From the NCBI GenBank assembly GCA_037447655.1, contig JBBHKE010002019.1, positions 90,428 to 154,427 of the forward strand: a stretch of DNA of 64,000 nucleotides, read 5' to 3'. The notes beneath the pieces were generated by a model, which was not told the origin of the DNA, made no database searches, and worked only from the letters and a program-made list of their open reading frames with translations. Below are positions 32,357 to 44,000 of the stretch, in pieces. Numbering within the stretch: the first letter of the stretch is position 1; each line of letters starts with the position of its first letter. Source of the DNA: Zygnema cylindricum. Lineage: Eukaryota > Streptophyta > Zygnematophyceae > Zygnematales > Zygnemataceae. Made by a program: the position numbers and the translations under genes.

Positions 32357-33501
32357 GTTGGTGTTGTCAATACTCGTAGATATTCATGGCGCGACTGTTG
32401 CCACTAACAAAAAAAAGTTATGAAATGGAAGTTGAAATAGAAATAAGGAAGCTTTTATTGTCAAAAACGCAACTATCAAAGTACAAATCATGATTGAAAC
32501 GGAAAATTGTTGACAACCATTAAAGTAATCCTCAAGACTAAAATCACAAGCATAAAAGAAGAAACACCGCTTCAAAAAAGAAAAAAAGAAGAAAACACTT
32601 AAATAAAAGTAACAACACTTAAATTTTTAAGAGTGCTTACACAACATCCCTAACAAATATTAACAGTTTTTAATTAGGGCTTTATAATAGTAAAGTTGTA
32701 AACATAACAGACGTGGTTACAAATGTCAAATTAACAAATTGCAGAAATCAGCTCTAAAGAAAAAAGTTTTCCACATAGACTTTTGGCCAAAATATGAACC
32801 ATAACCAAAATATTCAAACAAACTCTTTAACCGTTTCAGTCAGATAGACATCAGTTGCAATCCATACGTTCTATTACAGAAAATTGATACTTTTTAACAA
32901 TTGATGCTTTTTAATTGAACTCTGCCTTTTGGTCTTCCCTCTAGACGAGCAGAAAATGATAGTTTTAAGTTTTTACGATAGTTTTGAGGGTAGAAACTAA
33001 AGGTATATAAGCATTTGCTACAAACTTATGGCGGTTTATATACCTTCCTATCCGGTTATTACCCTCGATCACTAATTTTATAGCTTCCGGGCAATAAATT
33101 ACCTTAGAGACACATACGGGAATAAAAAGAAAGAAAGAAAGAAAAGAAGGAAGAAAGAAAGAAAGGAAGAAAAGCATGGTTTACACCATAAATTGACTAA
33201 AAAAAAACCATAAACTATAAAGAAACCATTGACTAGATAAAAAAAACCACAGTAGCTACGTTTGTTTGTCCCGACTATCAACAATTGCCCTAAAAAAGAA
33301 TCATGTCCTAAAGTCGAGCCTGATTCGCTAACGTTTATCAATTTTTTGTCTTTTCATCCGTGAATTTCTTCTCCGTTACACAAATTCTTTTCCGTTAAAC
33401 AATTTTTTCTCCGTTACACAATTTCATTTCTGTTACACAATTTCTTTTTTTTTCTCGTTTTCGTTTTCCGTACTTCAGTGGTCATAATAATAATCTCTCT
33501 A

Positions 33502-36500
33502 TTATGCCGAAACCGGTACTTTTACTCCCACTTTCTCTAAAATCATATCATCGGTGGCAAAATCAGCCGCTTTTCGGAAAGTTCCCCTCCCAAAATCGAG
33601 ATTATAAGAATCGGTTAAACCCTCGACCAATCCGTATTCCGGTTTCCAACCAAGCTCCCTCTCTGCCTTCTCATTGGATGCAAAAAAGTGCTGCGCAAAA
33701 TAAAATAAAATAAAATAAAGCAATAATTTTAATAGCTATAAAGAGAAAAGTTCAATTGAAGAATTTAAACCAGTTTGACTTCCTTCAACAATTTGATAAG
33801 CTCAGCTCAACCACCTTCCCTCCCTCCATTCCTCTCTCCCTCCCTCCGACCCAGCAACCCTGCACAGTAATTTTAGTGAGAAAATTTCAATTCAGCAATT
33901 CAAATAAGTATAAATAACCTTAAACCAATTTGACGAGCTCAACCTAACTCCTTCCCTCCCTCCTTTCCCTCTCTTCCTCCTTTTCCTCCCTTCCTTACCT
34001 GATCTCGTAGTGGGAACGCCTTCTTCTTTCCGAAATCAAACTCTTTTGGATTGAAGTGGACAAGCTCCGGAGGAGGCTTTCCCATGGCTTTGGCGCAAGC
34101 TTTTGCAATTCCGTCGAAAGTTGCGTATTTTGGACCGGAAATGTTAAAGACTTGTCCTATGGCTTTCTCGTTTCCGAGGCAAAGAACAAAAGCTCTTGCG
34201 AGATCCTGAAAAAAACAGCAAAAGAAAGGGAAATACTTGGCGTGAGAAAATGGTTTATATATGGTTAAACCAACACCGCCAGAGAACAAAAGCGCTTGCA
34301 AAATTCTAAAAAAATGCGCCCCCTCCCCCTCCCCCTCCTCTCCCTCTCCATCCCCCTCACACACCTTCACGTTTCCTCTTCCTCTCCCTCTCCCTCTCCC
34401 TCTCTTCACACCTTGATGTGTCCGAACTCTTTATCCCTCTCCCCCCTACTCCTCCCTCTCCCTCTGCCCCTCCCTCACCTTGATGTGTTCCCTCCCCCTC
34501 CTCCTCCCCCCCTCCCTCTCCCTCCCTCACCTTGACGTGTCCCAGCTGCGTGATCTGCAGTCCTGAGCTTGGCACGGGAATGGGCCGTCCGGCCGCAAGC
34601 CTCTGGAAGAACCACTCCTCCACCGGGTTGTAGTTCAATGGTCCGTAAATGTACACGGGACGGATCGAGGTCCATTTCGCCCCTCGAGAAGCCAAAAGAG
34701 CCTCGGTGTCAAGCTTTCCCTTGTGTCGACTTTTCGGGTCTCCGGCATCTTCCTGGTAAGCATCAAGAAAAAAAAATAGACATATAAGAGTAGACATATA
34801 AGCATAGAGATATAGACGTAACAAGCCCAAGTATATAAGGGTAAATATATAAACGTAAAGATGTAAACATGTGCAAGTAAACATATAAGCGTAAACATAT
34901 AAACGAAGGCATAAACATAAACATATAAATGTAAACATATAAGCCCAACCATATCACCATAAACAAGTATCCATAAGCGTAAACGTATCATTATCAAGTC
35001 AAGGAATCTGCAGGTAGGTTTGGACCGTTTCAGGTCTTTAGCAACGACTTGATGAGTCGAAACATAACGAGCTTACGAAAATTTTGCCGAAATATTTTGG
35101 TGCTTTTTCGTATCTTTGGCAACTTCTTGATGAGTAAAACATATCAAGTTATGAAGGAGATATAGATAGACAAGATAGATAGTAGATAGTTATTTGCAAA
35201 GAAGGTTTTGATAACTGGGATTTTTCCCACAAGTAATGACAGTTTCCTCCCAAAAAAACAATCCTACCTCTCTGTGAGGTAGTTGGTCCGATTTGAGGTA
35301 CACTCCCGCTGAGGAGCAGTAGATATACCTGCACCACAATGTGACAAAATAGCTGATGTCAGCAACCTCCTTGCCCGCCACCACACCGCTCTAAATGTAC
35401 CGAAAAAACAAAAGGCACGCTTGAAACCCCAGAGAAGCCTTCATAAAAAAAATAAAAAAAGGAAAAAAAAAAAGAAAGAAAAAAAAAAAAAAAAAGCGTG
35501 TGGATGAACAATAGCCCTGCTTTGTTTCAAAAAAAAAATATGATATAATATAAGATATAATATTAAAAAAATTGACTCACTGTTGCAAATTGGGGATGGC
35601 ATCAAGGATGGGCGATACTTCCTCTGCCTCCCTTCCTGAAATACCCCCTCAACCAAAAAAAAATAAAATAAGAGAAAGGTATTTTATAAAATTTAATTAA
35701 GCAAATGAATGAACGTTGGTTATTGAAAAGAAATAATGAACAAATGCAACGATAGAAAATGAGCAGTTTTGACAAATAACTGATGTATTTCATTATACAT
35801 GTACTCAATAGCGTGGATTGAGAAGTTTCAAAGCATTCCCTTGTACAAAAACTTACACCATAATTTAAATCGTATTCTATTATTGTTCACATGAAATTTT
35901 CTGTACCAACAATCAATCATTTGCTTATTGAAATCAAAATTCGTTTTTTTTGTTTTTTCTTTTCTAGTTAACAATGTTCTTATGGCAATTTTTTAACCTT
36001 CTGGAAGTTAAAACTCTTAAAACCATTGAAGGCAATTGTCGATTTCTTCTTCATTTTTTACTGATGATTTTCCTTTCTGGCGAGTATCCAGTTCCCCCAA
36101 GTACTTTCACTAACTAACTTAAGATATCAATTTCTTGGGCATTTGCACAAAAAATTAGAATGGACGAGTTTACTTTACAACCCTAAATGTGTGAACAAAA
36201 AACATCCTTGTCGGCCCATCTTTTCCTCTCCGACTCCCTCTCCCTCTCCAATCTCCTCTCCGTCTTCCTCCCATAATTTAGCATGGACATGCTATTTTTC
36301 CATCTGTACTGTTAGTACGTCTACACTAAGTATGATTTGAATTTGCAGGTTTTGGGGAGAAAAAGACATCTAAATACACCACAAAAATCTCTATTAGCGT
36401 TAAGAAATAATTTGTAAGAGTTTGTTTACTGTTAATAATTCTTTTCCGGTGCAGATGACGTAGATGTTTGAACCGCAAAAAGAATTAACGTTAAGAAAAA

Positions 36501-39500
36501 ACAATTGGTACTGATAACGCTATTTTGTGTTAAGAAGGCAAAAATTACCAGGACGGGATTAGTGTTATTAACGCTAATAGCGATTCACGGTGTACCTTTG
36601 TCTATGAGATTTCATCACAGGCGAGTCATAAAATAGAACAAGCAATGTATGTCACAACTAACAGCATTTTTGGGTACATATCAAGAAACCGAGTGTAAAA
36701 TTGAATTCACAAGGTCTTAAGTGAATCTTAACGGCTACTTTAGCCTGTAACAGTCAAAAGGCTGTACGGGTCTTCAGCTAATACTGTTTTGACACCTTAT
36801 GATGTATAAGCACTAAATTGTGCATTAACAAACGTTTTTTACGTTTTTTGCCTTACTAGTTTTTCTATGATAGTTATGATCCACAGTGTAGTCTTATTGC
36901 ATTGGCTACTCTGAGGCATCCAAAAACAATAAAGCAACTATTTTCGATTTCTGAATAGAGATTTTTAACTTTTGCCCGCATTTAACATTGGTTGTTTTCC
37001 GAACCAATGTAGGATTGATTCATAAAGACTCATTATTTTTGGAAAATGTTTGAATAACATCATTTATGGCTTTTCTTAGAACGAATCAATCGACACCTTT
37101 ATGACAATGATGCTTTGACTGGACTTCAAACAAAAGTTTAAAAAGTGGTATTCTATTCACACTCTTAGGAAACGCAAATACTACTCCGCTCATCGTTATT
37201 CGTGTTAATAACACTAATTTGGTCGCGACTTTTTTTGGCCAAAAATCGCAAAATAGAGTTAAAAACATTATTTAAGGACATGGGCTACAATCTGCCACAT
37301 CTCCTTGCACTAAATTAGTATTATTAATTCTAATTTCACATTAACACTAATGAATCTTTAACGCTAATAACGATGAGCGGTGTAGTTTACTGCATAAACG
37401 TCGTTTTTTATCATAGCTATATGTCATCTCTGATTATAGAACTCAATAACAAAATAAAGAAAAAGTTTTAATTGAATAATGGAAAAGTTATAATTGAGTA
37501 ATGAAAAAGTTGTAACCGAGTAATGAAAAAGTTACAAGGATTTACCGTTAATATCGTAAACCACGTCAAATCCCTGATTGGCGATGGCACTTTTGAGAGA
37601 CGCATAATCCTTACGGTCACATTTCACGTGTTTAATCTGGAAAAATAAATAAATGATTTACCGTGTTAAGGAAAAGAAATAAAATGAAGGAAATTCAAAG
37701 AATACCTGACCTCCGTCATTCTCTTTCATAAATCTCAAAAGTTTTAGAAACTGTCGAGCACTTTTTGAAGAAGAATGTGTCAAGACTTTCCACTAAAAAG
37801 ACAGAAAAACAAAAAATAAATGACAAATGACGCAGAGAAAATAACTACAACCATCTCTACTGTAGAAGTATTACCTCATCACCAACGTTAATAATTAAAA
37901 GAAAAGAAAAAAATACTAATCCAGTTGTAATCATCCTAGGTTTCGCTTCCATATCAGGTAATCAATTATTTTATGTACTACAATAATTTGACCTATAACT
38001 CACCTGAAAATAAAAAGAATTTGTTAATAGATGCAAATGGGCCTTTTTGTTCATCTAATGCGGGCCACACTAAATCTGGTGAAGACTAGAGCCATGTATT
38101 GGACTAGAGTTTGGATTTGCATCAAAAGCATTTCGTCCTTCAAAAACAAAAACAATCACAAAAAGCAACAACAAAATCTAAAAACATAAGGCTGTCTATA
38201 ATTTACATCCATCGTTCAACAAACATGCCAGATTTTGACATTTTCCATGTATACTCCCTTTTTGCTTTGTCATTTACGACAACGCAAGGTAGTTGTAGAC
38301 ATGGTTCTGCTGTAACAATTCATTTCCTGGTAAAAAGTGTACAAAGGGTTCATAGATAGAATACCCATTTCTTTTCATTTACTTTTTTGAAATCAGGTTC
38401 AGGAGTTGAATTACCTTTGAGGCAAAATTCCGGTAGTAAGCATCGCTTTCTCCGGGAATCTTTTGAGTGATGGGAGCTTTTCCACGAGTACAGAGAGTCA
38501 CCTGTACAGAGGGGTATAAAGGAGAGGAGAAAGGAGGGGAGTATGGGAAGATGTTTAGACAGAAAAAGTGGTTTTCCTAGTAGTAGTATTTCAATGAAAG
38601 ATGGAAGTCATGACTGAGTAAAACCACTAAAAAAAAAAAAGAGGTTTGAGCTCGAGAAGAAAGTAGCATTGGGATAAAAAACAGATATGCTCCTCAACGC
38701 AATTAATCCAAATGTAATCAGGTTTAAATACAAAATTTTGAAGCTTACAGAAAATTAAGTGTAGATTGTAATGAATACAGATGGACAGAAATATGGATTT
38801 CAACCTAAACCTACTTTTTCAGTGTAAGAAGTGGTGTGGCCCATACTAGTTTTCTATCCAAACTAATGTCTGTCCACACTAACTACAACGAAAAGGACAA
38901 ATCAAATAAGAGTAATAGTAGCATTGATTTGACGCAAAAGACATTTTCTTTAAGGTGAAGTTAGAAGGAACAATTTTGTATCATGAAAAAATGAGAGAGA
39001 GCGAAAGAGAGAGCGAAAGAAAGAGAGAGGGGACGGGAGGCGGGTGATGTAGACGAAAAAATCAATTGTGTTGAGCAATAATGATGTCAACTTTGAATGA
39101 AGAAAAGAATTTGCTTTGAAGTGAAGAAGAGGAAAAAAAAATTGTATCAATGTAAATGCCAAAGTTTCAAGTTGAAGCAAAGAAAGCAGCTCACTGTTTT
39201 AGAAAAAAAAAAAAAAAACTCAGAAAACTCTTGATGAGAAATAAAATAAAATTTGAGGGACACGGTTACGAGTTCAAAAAATGATATTTCAAATATAAAC
39301 CAGGAGTAACGGCATTGGATTGAAACAAACAAAAATAGATTTAGAAAAGCAGAGATGATGTAAACATTTTTTAAGATGGAAGGAGAAAGGAGTCAGGGTT
39401 GACATAAGATACATATTTTGAAGAGTCAACCAGATGAATAGGCAAAAAGACATTAATATAGGAGAAAGGAGACATAAGAGACAAAACGACATGGGGCAAC

Positions 39501-40560
39501 AGAGATATAATGACAAGCCTATTGTAAACTAACAAACATGCCTGACAAAACTGACAATATACAAAAAATGAGTAAAATTCCAGACCAGTGTTGTCACAAC
39601 AGTGTAATGCCATTTTAGTACTCTCATAAAGGTGCAACATTGTATATCAGCAAGATACAGTTTTATCACATTCCAATCTATTTATTAACACTTGCCAGAA
39701 ATAATAATATTAAAATCCGTTCTTGTCAGTTGAAAGAACATACATCTTTAAATTCAATCGGTTCATATGTATGCATTATCAGTATCGGGAGAAATATTGT
39801 AGTTTGCAAGCAACGACTAATGATAAGCACAGGAACACGATAGAGTTTACACTCTTAACTATATCAAACATGGATGAACTGATAAAAAAAAATACTCTGA
39901 TAAGAGGGAGGAGATAGGAATCCTTAACTAGAGTTTACACTCTTAAATATATCAAACATGGATGAACTATTTAAAGGAGATATTTTGATAAGAGAGGAGA
40001 TAGGAATCCTTAACAAGAGTTTACACACGAAAGTACATCATGGATGAATTGTTCAAAAGAAATATTTTGATAAGAGGGAGGAGATAAGAATCCTCAACTC
40101 AAGACCTCTCCAAAGCCTTGCCTGTTTAAACTCCAGGCCACTTCTTACGAGTTCGAAGTCATAGAACTCACAGAGCTCTAACACAAAAAAAACATTCAGT
40201 TCTGATTTACTAATAAAATTTCAGATGTCGAAAAGACAAAAAAACAAAAACAAAGACAGAAAAAAAAAAACTGACCATCTCCCAAGCTTCCCACATACCA
40301 CGATCTCATCCCATGAGCAAATTCCACTAAAAGATCAGAAAGAGTTGCCTTCACCTCATGGCCAGTCTAAAGATCTCCACTAAAAGACAAAAAAGGTGTG
40401 GCCTTACCTCATGACCAGCCTCGACTAAAAGACGAGCGAGATACACTCCAATAAATCGTGTACCGCCCATCATGAGAATCTTCTTGGGAGCAGCGTATGA
40501 ACTTCGAGAAGCTGACATCACAGTTTGTCTCGACTTGCGACATGTTGTGACACGACGCAC
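33502..40560 (-). CDS. CSP41B: CSP41b-like plastid RNA-binding protein (atypical SDR fold)
   Basis: Chloroplast stem-loop binding protein 41b, an NAD(P)-fold protein that binds plastid transcripts. Coding exons in sense order: 40560-40408, 38501-38415, 37636-37546, 35635-35581, 35328-35268, 34752-34531, 34205-33999 and 33690-33502, all GT-AG with matching phases (354 residues visible). Landmarks: LMMGGTRFIGVYLARLL (glycine-rich nucleotide motif), TRGKAPITQKIPGESD, FDVVYDINGREAEEV, YIYCSSAGVY, DPKSRHKGKLDTE, RPVYIYGPLNYNPVEEWFF, QITQLGHVKDLARAF, FNISGPKYATFDGIAKACAKA, HFNPKEFDFGKKKAFPLRDQ and HFFASNEKAERELGWKP. The stop is TAA. The first exon, with most of the transit peptide, is not identified. 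It may lie beyond the Copia and kinase insertions above 40.6 kb; an internal Met near 40515 is less likely. Introns are full of minisatellites. Confidence 0.94.
34279..34316 (-). repeat. Copy of the CSP41b exon 5' edge with decoy acceptor
   Basis: In sense, TTTTTTTAG then AATTTTGCAAGCGCTTTTGTTC lies 100 bases upstream of the real TTTTTTCAG then GATCTCGCAAGAGCTTTTGTTC (exon 34205). AG and the polypyrimidine tract are kept. Confidence 0.85.
34355..34530 (-). repeat. Array of three decoy donors copied from a CSP41b exon end
   Basis: The real exon end in sense is GGACACGTCAAG then GTGAGG (donor at 34530). Downstream in the intron come GGAACACATCAAG then GTGAGG (about 34478), GGACACATCAAG then GTGTGAAG (about 34410) and GAAACGTGAAG then GTGTGTG (about 34363), separated by GA-rich (sense) spacers. 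All three keep GT. Confidence 0.88.
34785..34995. repeat. ACATATAAGCGTAA minisatellite
   Basis: About 15 degenerate 12-14-bp units (ACATATAAGCGTAA and variants) begin about 30 bases from the acceptor of exon 34752. Open frames over it are repeat artefacts. Confidence 0.9.
36375..36594. repeat. TA-flanked TIR element (MITE)
   Basis: Ends TACACCACAAAAATCTCTATTAG and CTAATAGCGATTCACGGTGTA, with inner TTAGCGTTAA/TTAACGCTAA. In a CSP41b intron. Confidence 0.75.
37182..37384. repeat. TA-flanked TIR element (MITE)
   Basis: Ends TACTCCGCTCATCGTTATT and AATAACGATGAGCGGTGTA, about 203 bp, with AATAACACTAATTTGG near one end and its inverse near the other. In a CSP41b intron. Confidence 0.78.
37706..37792 (-). 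other. Candidate in-frame cassette exon of CSP41b (29 codons)
   Basis: Eighty-seven bases lie between acceptor TCTTTTTAG and donor CAG then GTATTC, phase 0 on both sides, between the phase-0 CSP41b exons 38501-38415 and 37636-37546. It reads WKVLTHSSSKSARQFLKLL then RFMKENDGGQ. Inclusion would keep the frame. Known CSP41b proteins have no insertion here, so this could be a lineage-specific or alternative exon, or chance. Confidence 0.35.
39841..40105. repeat. 87-bp tandem repeat, three units
   Basis: Units begin GAGTTTACACTCTTAA or GAGTTTACACACGAAAG and contain ATGGATGAACT, ATATTTTGATAAGAG and GGAGATAGGAATCCTTAAC. Starts near 39842, 39929 and 40016. In CSP41b intron 1. Confidence 0.92.
40300..40407 (-). 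repeat. Tandem copies of the CSP41b exon 3' edge with decoy donor
   Basis: The real exon end in sense is GGCTGGTCATGAG then GTAAGG (40408). About 55 bases downstream is GACTGGCCATGAG then GTGAAGG (decoy donor near 40353). A third, weaker copy (GCTCATGGGATGAG then ATCG) lies near 40308. Units share CTTTTAGTGG. Confidence 0.82.
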
Positions 40561-40626
40561 CTGCAGGAAAGTACAGTAGCTCAGTAAAACATACAAAATT
40601 GTGATTGTCTGTGTGAGAGTGAGAAT

Positions 40627-41079
40627 GTGGGGGGCGGTGAGAAGCTGTGTGAGGAGCCATGGAAAGTCTACAGGGGGAATCTAGAGGACGAATATGTGGT
40701 TGTCCATGTTTTAGGACCGGACCACAATGTGGGTGACATGGCGCGAAAGATGCTGAGTGTCGGCCATCGCCACGTGGCGAAGGTCATAGGCTGGTGTCGC
40801 GACAGTAGAAGCATTGTGGTGGAGGGGGGAAAAGACATAAAGAGCCTACTGACATATAAACAACTGCCATGGCACAAATGTTGTCGAATAGTGTGGGCGG
40901 TGACATCTGCTGCTGCGTATTTGGCCACCGAAAGAATAGACTCTAGCCTTGTATTTTTTTATGACGAAAAAATCTTCAAGCTTGTCTACATCCCTGGTGG
41001 ATCCGCAAATCACACCGACAGTACAGTTCGTAGTTTTGGAAGCTTTCTGAAAGAAGTGGTGAAGGGACCTTTACACTAG
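40627..41079 (+). pseudogene. Intronless receptor-like-kinase domain fragment, probable pseudokinase
   Basis: A 150-codon frame aligns with the N-lobe and early C-lobe of plant receptor-like kinases: WKVYRGNLEDEYVVVHVL (strands 2-3), SVGHRHVAKVIGWCRD (the HxN-LxG-C region), IVVEGG, LPWHKCCRIVWAVTSAAAYL (W-R-I-A-L-YL). The glycine-rich loop start is missing and the strand-3 Lys is replaced (VVVHVL). The catalytic HRD loop and everything after it are lost. It ends at the breakpoint of the truncated Copia element. The first codon used is not a strong start. Probably a captured or retrocopied fragment, not a gene. Confidence 0.55.
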
Positions 41080-44000
41080 TTTTTCTTTTCCTTTTTCCAC
41101 ATACATCTCTGGTTGCTGCATATAAATGGTTTCTTCTAGCTCTCCATGAAGGAAAGTTGTTTTTACATCCATCTGATGTACTTCCATACTTTCAATTGTT
41201 GCTAAACATAAAAGAATCCTGACAGTAGGAAATCTTACAACTGGAGAGAAAGTCTCCTCAAAGTCGATTCTTTCTTTTTGATTGTAACCTTTGGCCGCCA
41301 ATTTGGCCTTGTATCTTTCAATGGTGCCATCCGGGTTCAACTTTAGTTGAAATACCCATTTGCTGCCGATGGCTTTACGATCCGGAGGGAGATCAACCAG
41401 CTCCCATGTTTGAGCTTTAATGATAGACTTTATTTCGTCGTTTGCCGCCTCTATCCTGTGATTTCTTTCAGGTGAAGAGAAGGCTTCCCAGATAGTCTGA
41501 GGTTCTCGCGGGTTAGCAGAATAAGCAAAGTGGGAACTTCATTGATGGCAATTGCTAGATCTCCTTCCCCCCGGAAATTTTGAGGTGGGGACCGTTGGAA
41601 GTCTCGCATTCTTAGTTGTTCTGGTCACTCGGTCTGTTTCATCCTGGATTTGTTCAGTTTGCTCCATCTGAGTTGTAAGACGAACTTGAGGATCAGAAGA
41701 AAGTTGTTCCGCAATCTGGTGCTGAACAACTCGAAAATATAGAGTCTTCTGCGTGTCAAATATAACATATTCTTTTGATTTTTCTGCTCCCTGATTTTCT
41801 ATCATTCTAAAAAGATATGCAGATTCATTTTTATCTTTCAGAATTATATTTCTAGAAACTACTATCTTTTTCTTATCTAAAACATATACTCTATACCCCT
41901 TGGAATTTTCATCATACCCTACTAGAATAACTGGCAAACCTTTCGGTTCTAATTTCCAAGTATTCGGTGAAGTGTCCAAAATAAAACATTTACTTCCGAA
42001 AACTCTAAGATGACTAACATCTGGTTTTCTACTTGTCCATATCTCAAAAGGTGTAGTGCTAACTGATCGAGAACCTATTCTGTTGTTAATGTATACTGCA
42101 CAATTGAGGGCCTCAGCCCAGAATTTCATATCAACATTTTTGTCAGCTAACATAGATCTAGCACTCTCTCCAATAGTCCTATTCAATCTTTCTGAGACAC
42201 CATTTTGTTGTGGTGTGTAAGGAACCGTGAGCTGGCGACTGATACCCTCATTTAGAAGAAATTGGTCAAACTCTTTTGATATGTACTCTCCTCCATTGTC
42301 CGATCTGAGCTTCAAAATCGGAGCATTATGCAATTTTTCCGCCCAAGTCTTGTAGTGTTTGAAGTGGCCGAACACTTCACTCTTTTCTTTCATGAAATAC
42401 ACCTTCGTAAACTTGGAGAAATCATTTGTAAATGTCACCATAAACTTGACCCCCCTAGCAGAGGGCACCTAAGTCGGTCCCAAAACATCAAAATGTATGA
42501 GCTGCAAAACCTTTGTAGACCGATGTTCTGATACTTGTGGGAAAGGTAACTTGTGAATCTTTCCTAGTGAGCAACCATCACATGTTTTAACTGGCTGATT
42601 AGTAAGAGAAACACCTTCTATTTTACCAGAATTAACCATCTTCTTCAAGCTATCATAGTGAACATGACCTAGTCTTTTATGCCACAATTCATTTTCAGAA
42701 ATAACACTTGAATACAGAACATCATTTTCCATTGTATTAGCCATATCTATACGATACATTTTGCTCTCATCTCTAGTTCCTGTGACTGCCACCTTTCCCA
42801 GCTTGCTCACAACCTGCCTACCGCCCTTAAGGGTGACCTCAAATCCTTTGCTTTCAACTAGAGAAGTAGAAAATAGATACTTTTTGAAATCCGGTACATA
42901 TAAGACATTGTGAAGAGCTCTTTCAATTGACTTCCCACCTATGTCTACTTGCAAAGACACATCACCCTGAGTAGAAGTCTGAAGACTCATGCCACACGCA
43001 TAGTAGATGTTCCTTGCAGGTGTGGACTTGAGATTAGAAAAGAGTCCTTTGTTCCAACACATGTGAGCCGATGCCCCAGTATCCATGATCCAACCGGCGT
43101 CCTTTGAGCCCTCCATTGCTGCCGCCATTGCGAATAGCTTTGAATCATCCTTGTTATTGAAAGTGATAGACTCATCCTCTTGAATTACAGATGAAGAAAA
43201 CAAAGAGTTGTTTTGCAACTGATTACCGCAAAAGCTCTGATTAAACTGACTTTGTTGCCATCCTGGCCTATATGAACCTGTTTCATTAGCTGTTTTGAGC
43301 TTAGGAAAGTACCTATTCCCATGACCCTTCTCTGAACATCAAAAACAAGTAGTGAAAGATCTATTATTCTGCCCTTGATTAAACTATTTAAACTGACCCT
43401 GGTTCTGGTGAAATTGATTTCTTTGCTGACTAAACTGATTTCTCTATGGATTAAACTGTCCTTTTCTGTCATAGTTCGTGTTAAAAGCCTCTACTTGCTT
43501 TCACCATTAAGCATCTTAGATGTAGACTCTTCCTCTAAGATAATATTGATAGCTAGTTGAAGTGTCCAGCTAGACTTATCATGCTTTTTCAATTCAACAG
43601 ATGCATCTTTCATACTGCTTAGAACACCTCTGATAATCAGAGCTGCTTGCTGAAACTCAGGAAAACTCCCACCAGCACAAGCATGAGAGTCGATGAGAGC
43701 TCGAAAGTTATCTGTATACTCGGCCATTGTTCCCCCCAAGTATTTGAAGTCCTAAAATTTTCCTGCCAACAAAAGTTATTCTTGCACATTTGCTTTTTCA
43801 TAAGATGACTTCAGCGATTTCCAGATGTTAATCGCTTTCTTCATTTTCATTCTCGACATAACCATACTCTCCGAGAGACACAATTTAAGAGCGTTTTGAG
43901 CCTGCGAATTCTTTTTCGCCCAGGTTGGATCAGCTTCATCAAGTGATCCATCCAAAATGTCCAATAAGCTTGCAGTTTCAAAATAAGACTCAACCATATC

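Larger units (their letters stand above)
25141..33501. other. Gene-free, transposon-dominated region between MGD and CSP41b
   Basis: No host gene is recognised. The interval holds the elements listed separately (25970, 26720, 27058, 27985, 29855, 30874, 31165, 32162) joined by AT-rich filler. The MGD promoter should lie just above 25140. A (GAAA)n/GAAGGAAAG tract is at about 33121-33175. Confidence 0.6.

Noticed and set aside
3280-34530. Idea that intronic purine/pyrimidine tracts are always pyrimidine-rich in the sense strand
   Set aside because: Tracts at 3290-4260, 19200-19716 and 22520 fit, but 5275-5480 and 34320-34530 are purine-rich in the gene's sense, so there is no consistent strand rule.
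34357-34997. Leu/Tyr/Val-rich membrane-protein-like ORFs
   Set aside because: They are translations of the ACATATAAGCGTAA minisatellite fused to the real CSP41b exon.
40561-40660. CSP41b exon 1 as MAPHTASH... joined by a 34-nt intron to 40560
   Set aside because: The phases fit and GTATGT/TTCCTGCAG look right, but a 34-nt intron is too short for plant-type splicing. The segment also overlaps the kinase-like fragment on the other strand.
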